Translations under genes and position numbers: made by a program
The notes under the pieces: model-generated
Databases searched by the model: none
What the model saw: the letters and a program-made list of their open reading frames with translations, nothing else
Told to the model about the DNA's origin: nothing
Assembly (NCBI GenBank): GCA_016234405.1
Contig: JACRCC010000024.1
Location: forward strand, 1-34,544
Origin: Deltaproteobacteria bacterium
GTDB lineage: Bacteria > Desulfobacterota > GWC2-55-46
Direction of reading: 5' to 3'
DNA length: 34,544 nt
Shown: one piece after another, positions 7,824-14,412 of the stretch
Numbering within the stretch: position 1 is the first letter of the stretch
How the letters are laid out: every line of letters begins with the position of its first letter

Positions 7824-9656
7824 ATGCGCCATCCGGCGGCCTTTATCGCGCTCTTTGCCGTTGTATTCATCGTCTATTCCAATACGTTCAACTCGCCATT
7901 TCTCTTTGACGACAAATCCAACATCGTAAAGAATTACAGCCTCGACAACCTTTCTTTACTCTGGCCGCCCACCGGCATGAGATATTTCACAAGGCTCACC
8001 TTTGCGCTCAATTATTACTTCAACGGACTTTCGGTCAAGGGGTATCACATAGTAAATATCCTGATACACGCCTCTGCCTCCTGCCTCGTGTATCTCATGG
8101 CCCATTTGACGTTCAAGACGCCCGTTATGAAATCCGCGCTTACCGGAAAAGGCGACGCGCCATTCTACGCATCCCTTGCCGCAGCCCTTATCTTCGCCGT
8201 CCATCCGCTCCAGACCTCGGCGGTAACGTATATCGTCCAGAGGCACGCGTCGTTGGCCGCGCTTTTTTATCTCCTTTCCCTCGTCCTTTTTATTTCTTAT
8301 CGTTCCCACGCTCCGGCGCGGGAACGCATTATCCTCCTTATCATGTCGCTCGTAACCGCTGTAATGGCGCAGATGACTAAGGAAAATTCCATAACGCTGC
8401 CCGTGGTCATCGTGCTTTACGACCTTGTTTTTTTTAACGACGTAAAGGGGGCGGTAAAGAGGCTTATAACTTTAAGCCCGTATATAGCCGTCTTTGCGAT
8501 AATCCCCCTGACCATAATCGTCATCAAGACGGGCCTTTCGGTCGAGGGGTTTCTTGAGGCGACTCAAACCGTAAGCGGAATGGTCTCGGCGGTCATGAGT
8601 CCGTATCAGTATCTCATAAACCAGTTCAGGGTCGCGGTAACTTACATCCGGCTTTTATTTTTGCCTTTCAATCAAAACCTCGATTACGACTACCCTGTGT
8701 CGGATTCAATCTTCGAGGCGCGGATAATATTGTCTTTATTATTTCTTCTCTCAGCGCTCGGCGCGTCGCTCTACGTCTTTGTCCGCTCCCGCAGGTCAGG
8801 CAACGGCCTCCTATTGACGGCTGCCTGCGGGGTATTTTGGTTTTTTATCACCTTATCGGTCGAGTCCACGATAATACCCATAAAGGACATCATATTCGAG
8901 CACAGGTTATATCTTCCGCTCGCCGGGGTCGCAATAGGTTTTTCTTTTGCCGCGCTTTGGTTCTTTTTTTTCCTGAAAGAGAGGTTCGGGGTATCTACCC
9001 CGCTTTATGTCACTGCCGTTATTTTTATCGCGTTGACTGCGCTGCCCCTTGGCATTGCCGCCTACGCAAGGAACGGCGTATGGAGCGACACTGTGAGCCT
9101 TTGGAGCGACGTTGCGAGTAAAAGCCCTAATAAGCCGCGTGTCCACAACAACCTCGGCAACGCCTACCGCGAGGGCGACAGGGTGGCCGAGGCAATCAAG
9201 GCGTATAAGACGGCCGTTTTGCTCGACCCTGAACTTCCTGAAGCGCACAACAATCTTGGCGATGCGTATATGGCCCAGAATACGCCCGAAACGATTGATG
9301 AGGCAATAAAGGAATTTGGGATGGCCGTAAAATACAGGCCCAACTACGCCGCGGCGCACAACAACCTCGGCAACGCCTATCACGCAAAGGGCATGACGCA
9401 GGAGGCGGTCAAAGCCTTTAACGAATCGCTGAAATATAATCCGGCGAATTCAACCGCTTACTATAATCTCGGGGTGCTCTACGAAGAAATAGGCAGATAC
9501 GACGTTGCCGTTGATAATTACCGGATGTTTATTAAGTTCGCTCCGAGCCAGTTTACCGCGCAAAAGGCCATCGTAAAGGGGATTATCGAGGACCTGTCGG
9601 GCAAAAAGGGAGGGGTTTTAAAGACCCGGAACCCCTCCTCAAAGGCACGGCGATAA
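7824..9656 (+). CDS. Polytopic membrane protein with C-terminal TPR repeats (GT-C/TMTC-like)
   Basis: A 610-residue protein: an N-terminal membrane part of about ten hydrophobic helices, then a soluble TPR tail of roughly 170 residues with three or four repeats (for example AHNNLGNAYHAKG, AYYNLGVLYEEIG). The first outside loop carries FLFDDKSNI, the Asp-Asp position expected for GT-C glycosyltransferases and TMTC-like mannosyltransferases. It may therefore transfer a sugar from a polyprenyl donor to an exported acceptor; the substrate cannot be told. I start at ATG 7824 (MRHPAAF), with GGAGG about ten bases upstream, rather than at 7785. A 26-bp repeat lies in frame at 8301-8326 and encodes YRSHAPARERI in the loop between two helices. 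Stands alone. Confidence 0.85.
   Translation: MRHPAAFIALFAVVFIVYSNTFNSPFLFDDKSNIVKNYSLDNLSLLWPPTGMRYFTRLTFALNYYFNGLSVKGYHIVNILIHASASCLVYLMAHLTFKTPVMKSALTGKGDAPFYASLAAALIFAVHPLQTSAVTYIVQRHASLAALFYLLSLVLFISYRSHAPARERIILLIMSLVTAVMAQMTKENSITLPVVIVLYDLVFFNDVKGAVKRLITLSPYIAVFAIIPLTIIVIKTGLSVEGFLEATQTVSGMVSAVMSPYQYLINQFRVAVTYIRLLFLPFNQNLDYDYPVSDSIFEARIILSLLFLLSALGASLYVFVRSRRSGNGLLLTAACGVFWFFITLSVESTIIPIKDIIFEHRLYLPLAGVAIGFSFAALWFFFFLKERFGVSTPLYVTAVIFIALTALPLGIAAYARNGVWSDTVSLWSDVASKSPNKPRVHNNLGNAYREGDRVAEAIKAYKTAVLLDPELPEAHNNLGDAYMAQNTPETIDEAIKEFGMAVKYRPNYAAAHNNLGNAYHAKGMTQEAVKAFNESLKYNPANSTAYYNLGVLYEEIGRYDVAVDNYRMFIKFAPSQFTAQKAIVKGIIEDLSGKKGGVLKTRNPSSKARR
8301..8326. repeat. 26-bp REP-like palindrome, copy 2, inside a coding sequence
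   Basis: CGTTCCCACGC then TCCG then GCGCGGGAACG, preceded by TTAT as in the other copies. Arms differ from perfect by one base. The surrounding frame stays open, so this copy is translated. Confidence 0.9.
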
Positions 9657-9720
9657 TGGCGCGGACAAGGCCGTAATCGCGGTTCCTCGTTACGGAGCGT
9701 GAGAACGATAGTTTTTTTAT

Positions 9721-9749
9721 TTGAACTGACAAGCGAATTATCATATAAT
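9721..9749 (+). promoter_or_regulatory. Strong sigma70-type promoter upstream of the zinc-ribbon gene
   Basis: TTGAAC (9721-9726), exactly 17 bases, then consensus TATAAT (9744-9749). Predicted transcription start about 9756, four bases before the inverted repeat at 9760-9839 and about 174 bases before the next ATG. Confidence 0.7.
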
Positions 9750-9759
9750 ATGCAATTGT

Positions 9760-9839
9760 GGCCGCCCAGCACCGCTTTTCTGTGCGAAGTATGTCAATAA
9801 CCAACGTGCTTTCGTAATAAAAAGTGGCGCTGGGCGGCC
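9760..9839 (+). repeat. 80-bp inverted-repeat element (structured leader, small RNA or MITE)
   Basis: Arms of 20 bases, 9760-9779 and 9820-9839, begin and end with GGCCGCCCAGC / GCTGGGCGGCC and match at 18 of 20 positions, around a 40-base centre. It begins right after a predicted transcription start, so the RNA would open with a long stem. No T-run follows, so it is not a standard terminator. No target-site duplication is evident. Confidence 0.7.
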
Positions 9840-9858
9840 TTATATATCCCCCACCCTG

Positions 9859-9881
9859 CCCTCCCCCATAAAGGGGGAGGG
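9859..9881. repeat. Perfect 9-bp hairpin of a C-rich repeat
   Basis: CCCTCCCCC-ATAAA-GGGGGAGGG, in the leader of the zinc-ribbon gene. A stretch CCCCCACCCTGCCC precedes it; the combination looks like a dispersed intergenic repeat seen in many environmental genomes. Confidence 0.6.
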
Positions 9882-9929
9882 ATAAGAGGAAGAGGGTCAT
9901 TAAACGACTACGGTTAAGGAGGTAGTATC

Positions 9930-10220
9930 ATGGGTGATTGCGGAAGCTGCGGGCCCGCGGGAGCGGGGCCTTTTTCCGAAGGCGTTGACCTCGTGGAGTT
10001 TGTGAACAACGCGCACGGCGGGGGCGTAAAGAACGCGCCTATCCCGGACGGGGGGCTTAAAACAAAATGTCAGGGCTGCGGAGAAGTCTTCGTATTGAAG
10101 ACCTTCGTTGGCAAGTGCCCCAAGTGCGGCGGAGTTCACGCGGTATCCCCCCCGAGGTGCGACGACGAGGCGAACATCCAGTTCGCCGGCAAGGGGTATA
10201 AGCTGCCTGAGGACAGGTAA
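9930..10220 (+). CDS. Small zinc-ribbon protein, function unknown
   Basis: A 96-residue protein with an N-terminal CGSCG and a central ribbon CQGCG...CPKCGG, followed by HAVSPPRC. Two C-x2-C knuckles about 15 residues apart are enough for one structural zinc site. The rest is Gly-rich and has no membrane segment. ATG 9930 has a near-perfect AAGGAGG seven bases upstream, so the gene is well translated if transcribed. It lies behind a strong predicted promoter and two hairpins and is convergent with the KefC-like gene. The TAA stop is inside the left arm of the hairpin at 10217-10255. I know similar short proteins only as conserved hypotheticals; a redox or nucleic-acid-binding role would be a guess. 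Confidence 0.8.
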   Translation: MGDCGSCGPAGAGPFSEGVDLVEFVNNAHGGGVKNAPIPDGGLKTKCQGCGEVFVLKTFVGKCPKCGGVHAVSPPRCDDEANIQFAGKGYKLPEDR

Positions 10221-10277
10221 CGGCCGTGAACCGTGAATCGGTTCACGGCCGTTACGTCTCACGGTCACGGCCGTTGT
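10217..10277. repeat. ACGGCCGT/CGTGA repeat cluster A with 17-bp perfect hairpin holding both stop codons
   Basis: Arms GTAACGGCCGTGAACCG (10217-10233) and its exact complement (10239-10255) around TGAAT. The plus-strand TAA (10218-10220) and the minus-strand TAA (10254-10252) of the two convergent genes are in the arms. The cluster continues to about 10277 and encodes the last residues (NGRDRET) of the minus-strand protein. Probably ends transcription from both sides, although no T-run is present. Confidence 0.85.
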
Positions 10278-11118
10278 GCAGCATCTCGAATGCCTTATTT
10301 AACTCCGCGTGGCTTCCGAGCACCACGAGGATGTCCCCGGTCTCCACCTTGAAGTCCGCGCTCGGGTTTGTCCGCGCCTCCCCCTTCCTCACTACGGCTA
10401 TTATCGTGGCCCCGGTTTTTTTCCGTAACCCCAACTCCGACAAGCTCTTGCCCGATATGTCCGTCCTTCCCGCGTCCACGTAGAAGGTGTCGGTGAGGGA
10501 TTTTTCAAGGACGGCCGTGAGGGAGGCAAGTCTGTCTTTGCCAGGCGTTGGAGTCCTGAACATCGCGTAGCCCTCGCTCCTTATAAGGTCAATCTGGTTC
10601 TGGATGATGTTGCCGGGTATGCGGTAGTCCCTGAGCACCCGCGCGAATATCTCTACAGAGGTCTCAAACTCCTCCGGTATGACCTGATTTGCCCCGAGCC
10701 GGTAGAGGTCCTCGACCTCGCGTATGTAGCGCGTGCGCACGAGTATCGAGACCGCCGGGTTCATGTCGCGGCTGGTCTTCACGATTCTCCTCGTGCTTAT
10801 CGGGTCGGATATTGCCACGACGACCATCTTGGCCGACTCGACGCCCATCTTCTTGAGTATCTCCGTGTGGGACGGGTCTCCGAAGTATGCCCTGTGGCCG
10901 TCGTCTTTGGCCTCTTTGACCCTGTCAATGTTCATGTCAACGACAAGGTGATTTATGCCGGTCTCCTTTAAGACGCGCGCGAGGTTCCGGCCGTTAAGCC
11001 CGTGCCCGACGAGAAACCCGATGATGGTCGGCAGCCCCGCCCTTGTCATGAGGATGCTTATGGGCACGGACACGGCCATGAGGATTACGATGTCTTTTAG
11101 GAGAGGGATGTTTTCCAT
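10252..11118 (-). CDS. KefC-like cation antiporter remnant: N-terminal stub fused to TrkA-N/TrkA-C, transport domain missing
   Basis: The first 34 residues (ENIPLLKDIVILMAVSVPISILMTRAGLPTIIGFLV; first helix and start of the second) match the beginning of KefB/KefC-type proton/cation antiporters. The next residues are GHGLNGRNLARVLKE, the NAD-binding loop of the TrkA-N domain, which in full proteins follows about 350 residues and a dozen helices later. TrkA-N covers about 38-150 and TrkA-C about 195-280 (SLSELGLRKKTGATIIAVVRKGE...VETGDILVVLGS). Total 288 residues against roughly 650 in the family. The frame is kept across the junction. It cannot be a transporter by itself; it may be a membrane-tethered nucleotide sensor, a relic or an assembly join. 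The predicted -10 places transcription at the ATG. Confidence 0.88.
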   Translation of the reverse strand: MENIPLLKDIVILMAVSVPISILMTRAGLPTIIGFLVGHGLNGRNLARVLKETGINHLVVDMNIDRVKEAKDDGHRAYFGDPSHTEILKKMGVESAKMVVVAISDPISTRRIVKTSRDMNPAVSILVRTRYIREVEDLYRLGANQVIPEEFETSVEIFARVLRDYRIPGNIIQNQIDLIRSEGYAMFRTPTPGKDRLASLTAVLEKSLTDTFYVDAGRTDISGKSLSELGLRKKTGATIIAVVRKGEARTNPSADFKVETGDILVVLGSHAELNKAFEMLHNGRDRET

Positions 11119-11124
11119 GTTCGT

Positions 11125-11152
11125 ATAATACGCTAAAAACGGGGATTTGCAA
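11125..11152 (-). promoter_or_regulatory. Putative promoter of the KefC-like gene (minus), sharing its -35 with folD
   Basis: Reading on the minus strand: TTGCAA (11152-11147), 16-base spacer, TATTAT (11130-11125). The predicted start falls at the gene's ATG (11118), so the mRNA would be leaderless. TTGCAA is its own complement and also serves the opposite promoter. Confidence 0.5.
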
Positions 11153-11175
11153 AATCAAGAGGGTTAAAGTATACT
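11147..11175 (+). promoter_or_regulatory. Putative sigma70 promoter of folD-metV
   Basis: TTGCAA (11147-11152), 17 bases, TATACT (11170-11175). Predicted start near 11182, about 60 bases before the folD ATG; the leader includes palindrome copy 3. Confidence 0.6.
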
Positions 11176-11201
11176 GAAAAAGAGTTTATTTTTTAATTTA
11201 T

Positions 11202-11227
11202 CGTTCCCGCGTTCCGGCGTGGGAACG
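11202..11227. repeat. 26-bp REP-like palindrome, copy 3, in the folD leader
   Basis: CGTTCCCGCGT then TCCG then GCGTGGGAACG, preceded by TTTAT. It lies about 15 bases before the folD start, between promoter and ribosome site. Confidence 0.88.
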
Positions 11228-11242
11228 CGGAGTTCGGGATAG

Positions 11243-12118
11243 ATGGAAAAATACAACCGCGCTTTTATCATCAACGGTAAAGACGTCGCGGCCCGTTTAA
11301 GGGCGGAGCTTAAAAAAGAGGTCGTGCTCTTAAGGGAAAAATATTCCATTACCCCCGGGCTTGCCGTTGTGCTCATAGGCGAAAATCCGGCGTCCAAGGT
11401 CTACGTCCGCAATAAGGCGCGGGGCTGCGAGGAGGTTGGGATAACCTCCATCCAGCATACGCTGCCGGAAGGCGCCTCTCAGTCGGAGCTGTTGGCGCTG
11501 ATAGCGAGGCTCAACGGCGCGAAGGACGTCCACGGTATACTCGTGCAGCTGCCTTTGCCAAAGCAGATTGACCCTGAGACGGTCATCGAGGCCATTGCGC
11601 CGGAAAAGGACGTGGACGGCTTCCACCCGTATAACATGGGCAGGCTCATGGCCGGTATTCCGGTCTTGCAGCCCTGCACCCCTTACGGCGTGATGAAACT
11701 CCTTGAGGCGATAGACTTTAAGGTGGACGGCAAGGACGCGGTTATCATCGGCAGGAGCAATATCGTGGGGAAACCCATGGCCATGATGCTCCTCAAAAAA
11801 AACGCAACGGTCACGGTTTGCCACTCAAAGACCGCATATCTGCCCGATAAGGTGCGCGCCGCGGACATCGTCGTTGCGGCCATAGGCAGAGAAAAGTTCG
11901 TCAAGGGAGATTGGATAAAAGAGGGCGCGGTGGTGATAGACGTTGGCATAAACCGCGCGAAAGACGGCGGCCTCGCCGGGGACGTGGACTTTGAAGAGGC
12001 CAGCCTTCGCGCCGCATACATCACGCCGGTCCCCGGAGGCGTAGGCCCGATGACGATAACGATGCTCCTTGCAAACACGGTGCAGGCCGCAAAGTCGCAA
12101 TTAATCCCCCTCGCGTGA
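11243..12118 (+). CDS. folD: Bifunctional methylene-THF dehydrogenase / methenyl-THF cyclohydrolase
   Basis: Interconverts 5,10-methylene-, methenyl- and 10-formyl-tetrahydrofolate using NADP(H) in one-carbon metabolism. The 291-residue length is typical. Seen: the active-site region VYVRNKARGCEEVGI with the catalytic Lys, the signature VHGILVQLPLPKQI, PEKDVDGFHPYN, the Rossmann loop VIIGRSNIVGKPMAMMLL, and the C-terminal PVPGGVGPMTITMLL. ATG 11243 follows GGAG by about ten bases. Three bases separate its stop from metV, so the two form an operon, which fits a folate-dependent methyl branch such as that of the Wood-Ljungdahl pathway. Confidence 0.97.
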   Translation: MEKYNRAFIINGKDVAARLRAELKKEVVLLREKYSITPGLAVVLIGENPASKVYVRNKARGCEEVGITSIQHTLPEGASQSELLALIARLNGAKDVHGILVQLPLPKQIDPETVIEAIAPEKDVDGFHPYNMGRLMAGIPVLQPCTPYGVMKLLEAIDFKVDGKDAVIIGRSNIVGKPMAMMLLKKNATVTVCHSKTAYLPDKVRAADIVVAAIGREKFVKGDWIKEGAVVIDVGINRAKDGGLAGDVDFEEASLRAAYITPVPGGVGPMTITMLLANTVQAAKSQLIPLA

Positions 12119-12121
12119 TTT

Positions 12122-12814
12122 ATGATAATAACGAAGAATAAGGACATAAATGCTATTATCAAGTCCCTCGAAGGGAGAAAAAAGATATATCTCTTCGGGT
12201 GCAAGTCCTGCGCCGAGCAGTGCCATACCGGCGGTGAGGCGGAATTGAAGGAGATGTCAGCCAGCCTTGAGGAGAGGGGTTTTACGGTGACCGGGCATTC
12301 TCTCGTGCCTGAGACTTGTTACCGCCAGTACGCGTTGAAGGAATATAAAAACGCCGCGTGTAAGACGTCTGACGCCGTGCTCGTCCTTGCATGCGGGGCC
12401 GGCGTAAGGACCGTGGCGGACGCGGCTGACGAGTCCCAGCCCGTGCTCCCGGCGCTCGATTCGATATTTCTCGCCACGGTCGAGAGGCAGGGCAGGTTTT
12501 TCGAGGGGTGCTCCCTTTGCGCCGAGTGCGTGCTCGCGGATACCGGCTCCATATGCCCTCATACGGATTGCCCCAAGGGGCTTCTTAACGGCCCGTGCGG
12601 CGGCGTGGCGGACGGCATGTGCGAGGTGAACGTTGAAAATGAATGCGCGTGGGTTAGGATATACGAGAGACTCAAAAAACAGGATAGACTCCATCTGATG
12701 AAAAAAACTGCGCCCCCCAAAGACCACTCACTGTCGGTCAAGCCGAGAAGGGTGCTCCTCAGGAACCCCGTCGGCGCCGTGCCCGCGTCAAAGAAGAAGG
12801 GTTCACGGCCGTGA
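12122..12814 (+). CDS. metV: MetV-type methylenetetrahydrofolate reductase C-terminal / zinc-binding subunit
   Basis: A 230-residue Cys-rich protein of the MTHFR C-terminal family (MetV), the partner of MetF in many acetogens and other anaerobes; it joins the NADH-independent reduction of methylene- to methyl-THF. Seen: FGCKSCAEQCHTGG, ETCYRQY, VLVLACGAGVRTVAD, CSLCAECV, and CPHTDCPKGLLNGPCGG with its GPCGG signature. Cys spacing suits an Fe-S cluster or zinc site. It directly follows folD, but no metF follows; the next gene is a deacetylase. The last four residues and TGA stop come from repeat cluster B, so the native C-terminus may have been altered. Confidence 0.85.
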   Translation: MIITKNKDINAIIKSLEGRKKIYLFGCKSCAEQCHTGGEAELKEMSASLEERGFTVTGHSLVPETCYRQYALKEYKNAACKTSDAVLVLACGAGVRTVADAADESQPVLPALDSIFLATVERQGRFFEGCSLCAECVLADTGSICPHTDCPKGLLNGPCGGVADGMCEVNVENECAWVRIYERLKKQDRLHLMKKTAPPKDHSLSVKPRRVLLRNPVGAVPASKKKGSRP

Positions 12815-12913
12815 ACCGTGAGTCGTGAATCGTGAGACGTGAAGCGTGAGATGGAACGGCCGTGAGACGTGAGTCGTGAGACGTTACGATTCACGGCCGT
12901 TACGCCTCACGGC
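12801..12913. repeat. CGTGARN heptad tandem repeats with ACGGCCGT palindromes, cluster B
   Basis: Starts with the perfect palindrome GTTCACGGCCGTGAAC (12801-12816). Five 7-base units CGTGARN follow (12817-12851), a 9-base break, three more units (12861-12881), and inverted units to about 12913. It supplies the metV stop and ends eight bases before the deacetylase ATG. Confidence 0.88.
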
Positions 12914-12920
12914 CCTTAAT

Positions 12921-14039
12921 ATGACTACCGCGTTAGTATATTCCGACAGGTTCGGCGCCTTCCACTACGGCGCCGACCATCCCATGAGACCGGCCCGGTT
13001 GCGCCTCACCTTCGACCTCATGTCCGAGCTTGGCCTCACAAACCTCCCCGATGCCGTCATTATCGAGGCGCGTCAAGCCGTCGAGGGCGAGCTTTTGCTA
13101 TTTCACACCCCTGAATACCTGCGGGTTTTGAGAGAGGCGAATACCGGCGTCATCCCGGTAAAAGGGCCGGAGCACGGCATCGGTTACGGGGATAATCCGG
13201 CCTTCAAGGGCGTCTTCGAGTGGTCGTGTTATTCAACCGGCGCCTCGATTCAGGCGGCTGAGCTTGTCGCGTCCGGCGGCGCGGACATCGCATTTAACAT
13301 CGCGGGGGGACTCCACCACGCCATGCCCGGCAGGGCATCGGGGTTTTGTTATTTGAACGACGCCGTGGTTGCCATAAGGCATCTCGTGGATATGGGGCAT
13401 AGGGTGGCCTACGTTGACATTGACGCGCATCACGGCGACGGGGTCGAGTACGCGTTTTACGATACAAACAAGGTCTTGACAATATCCCTTCACGAAAGCG
13501 GGCAGTGGCTCTTTCCGGGCACTGGTCTCGTGACCGACATTGGCATTAAAGAGGGCAAGGGCTTTTCCGTGAATCTTCCATTTCCGCCCGGCGCCGGGGA
13601 CGGACTTTTCGCGCGCGGCTTCGAGGAGATAGTCCCGGCCTTTATCGGGGCATTCAGGCCCGACGTGCTCGTAACGCAGCTCGGCGTTGACACCTTTTCC
13701 ACTGACCCGATAACGCATCTGAACCTTACGACAAACGGTTTTGAGAGGATGGTCAGGGCGTTTAAGGGTTTTGGCGTCCCGTGGGCCGCGCTCGGCGGGG
13801 GAGGATACGATCTCGGCAACGTTGCCCGCGCTTGGACGCTCGCGTGGGCGGAGATGAACGGCGCAGCCCCGCCCGAAACGATCCCGGAGGATTTTATCCT
13901 GAAAAACGGCGCGATATTCAAGTCGGATAAATTACGGGACGAGCCGCTAAAACCCCTCCCCGACGCCGACGTCCGAATTGTCGAGAAGGACATTGCCTTT
14001 CTTATAAGAGAGGTTCTGCCGATGGTGTTGGGGCAGTAA
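12921..14039 (+). CDS. Class II-type histone deacetylase family protein (AcuC/acetylpolyamine amidohydrolase-like)
   Basis: Zinc amidohydrolase predicted to remove acetyl groups from lysine side chains or small amines. The 372-residue protein shows the family core in order: YHIGADHP-like start HYGADHPMRP, GGLHHAMPGRASGFCYLND with the catalytic His pair, VDIDAHHGDGVEYAFY with the Asp and His zinc ligands, SLHESGQWLFPGTG, QLGVDTF with the second Asp ligand, and GGGGYDLGNVARAW. I start at ATG 12921 (MTTALVYSD), where homology to this family begins; the longer frame runs back into repeat cluster B. No ribosome site is visible before the start. AcuC in other bacteria acts on acetyl-CoA synthetase, but no acuA or acs lies nearby. 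Confidence 0.92.
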   Translation: MTTALVYSDRFGAFHYGADHPMRPARLRLTFDLMSELGLTNLPDAVIIEARQAVEGELLLFHTPEYLRVLREANTGVIPVKGPEHGIGYGDNPAFKGVFEWSCYSTGASIQAAELVASGGADIAFNIAGGLHHAMPGRASGFCYLNDAVVAIRHLVDMGHRVAYVDIDAHHGDGVEYAFYDTNKVLTISLHESGQWLFPGTGLVTDIGIKEGKGFSVNLPFPPGAGDGLFARGFEEIVPAFIGAFRPDVLVTQLGVDTFSTDPITHLNLTTNGFERMVRAFKGFGVPWAALGGGGYDLGNVARAWTLAWAEMNGAAPPETIPEDFILKNGAIFKSDKLRDEPLKPLPDADVRIVEKDIAFLIREVLPMVLGQ

Positions 14040-14054
14040 GGCTATACCGGGCGC

Positions 14055-14083
14055 TTGACAACCGTATATGATTAGCATATACT
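14055..14083 (+). promoter_or_regulatory. Consensus promoter with palindromic operator for the BrnT-type toxin-antitoxin operon
   Basis: TTGACA (14055-14060), 17 bases, TATACT (14078-14083). A perfect inverted repeat GTATATG-ATTAG-CATATAC (14064-14082) covers the spacer and most of the -10 box. It is the expected site for repression by the antitoxin. The predicted start at about 14090 is two bases from the toxin ATG. Confidence 0.8.
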
Positions 14084-14091
14084 AATTACAA

Positions 14092-14412
14092 ATGGACATT
14101 TTTGCATTACTGTCGGGGTGCGTCGGTTTTGAGCGGGACGCGCACAACGCCGGAAAGAATTGGCAAAAACACCGCGTTACGCCGTCAGAGTGCGAAGAGA
14201 TATTCTTCAACCATCCTTTGGTGGTTGCGGATGACGTTAAACATTCGGAAAAGGAGAACCGCTTTTATGCGCTTGAACGTGCGGACGCCGGGCGGATGCT
14301 CTTTGTGGTCTTCACCGTCCGGCGGGATATTATCCGCGTGATATCGTCAAGGGACATGAACCGCAGGGAAAGGGAGGCCTATCAATCACATGAAGAAGCC
14401 GCCGAAGTTTAA
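14092..14412 (+). CDS. brnT: BrnT-family ribonuclease toxin
   Basis: DUF497/BrnT toxins are small RelE-fold ribonucleases that stop translation until bound by the antitoxin. The 106-residue product has the family pattern: FERDAHNAGKNWQKHRVTPSECEEIFFNHP (family form F-x-W-D-x-x-K-x-x-x-N-x-x-KH), ENRFYALERADAGRMLFVVFT, and IRVISSRDMNRREREAY near the end. FERD replaces the usual FEWD. There are about 10 extra residues before the motif. No ribosome site precedes the ATG, fitting a leaderless message from the promoter two bases away. The antitoxin gene overlaps its 3' end by 23 bases. Confidence 0.88.
   Translation: MDIFALLSGCVGFERDAHNAGKNWQKHRVTPSECEEIFFNHPLVVADDVKHSEKENRFYALERADAGRMLFVVFTVRRDIIRVISSRDMNRREREAYQSHEEAAEV

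Noticed and set aside
12817-12881. CRISPR array
   Set aside because: Direct repeats are only 7 bases with no spacers; this is a heptad tandem repeat.
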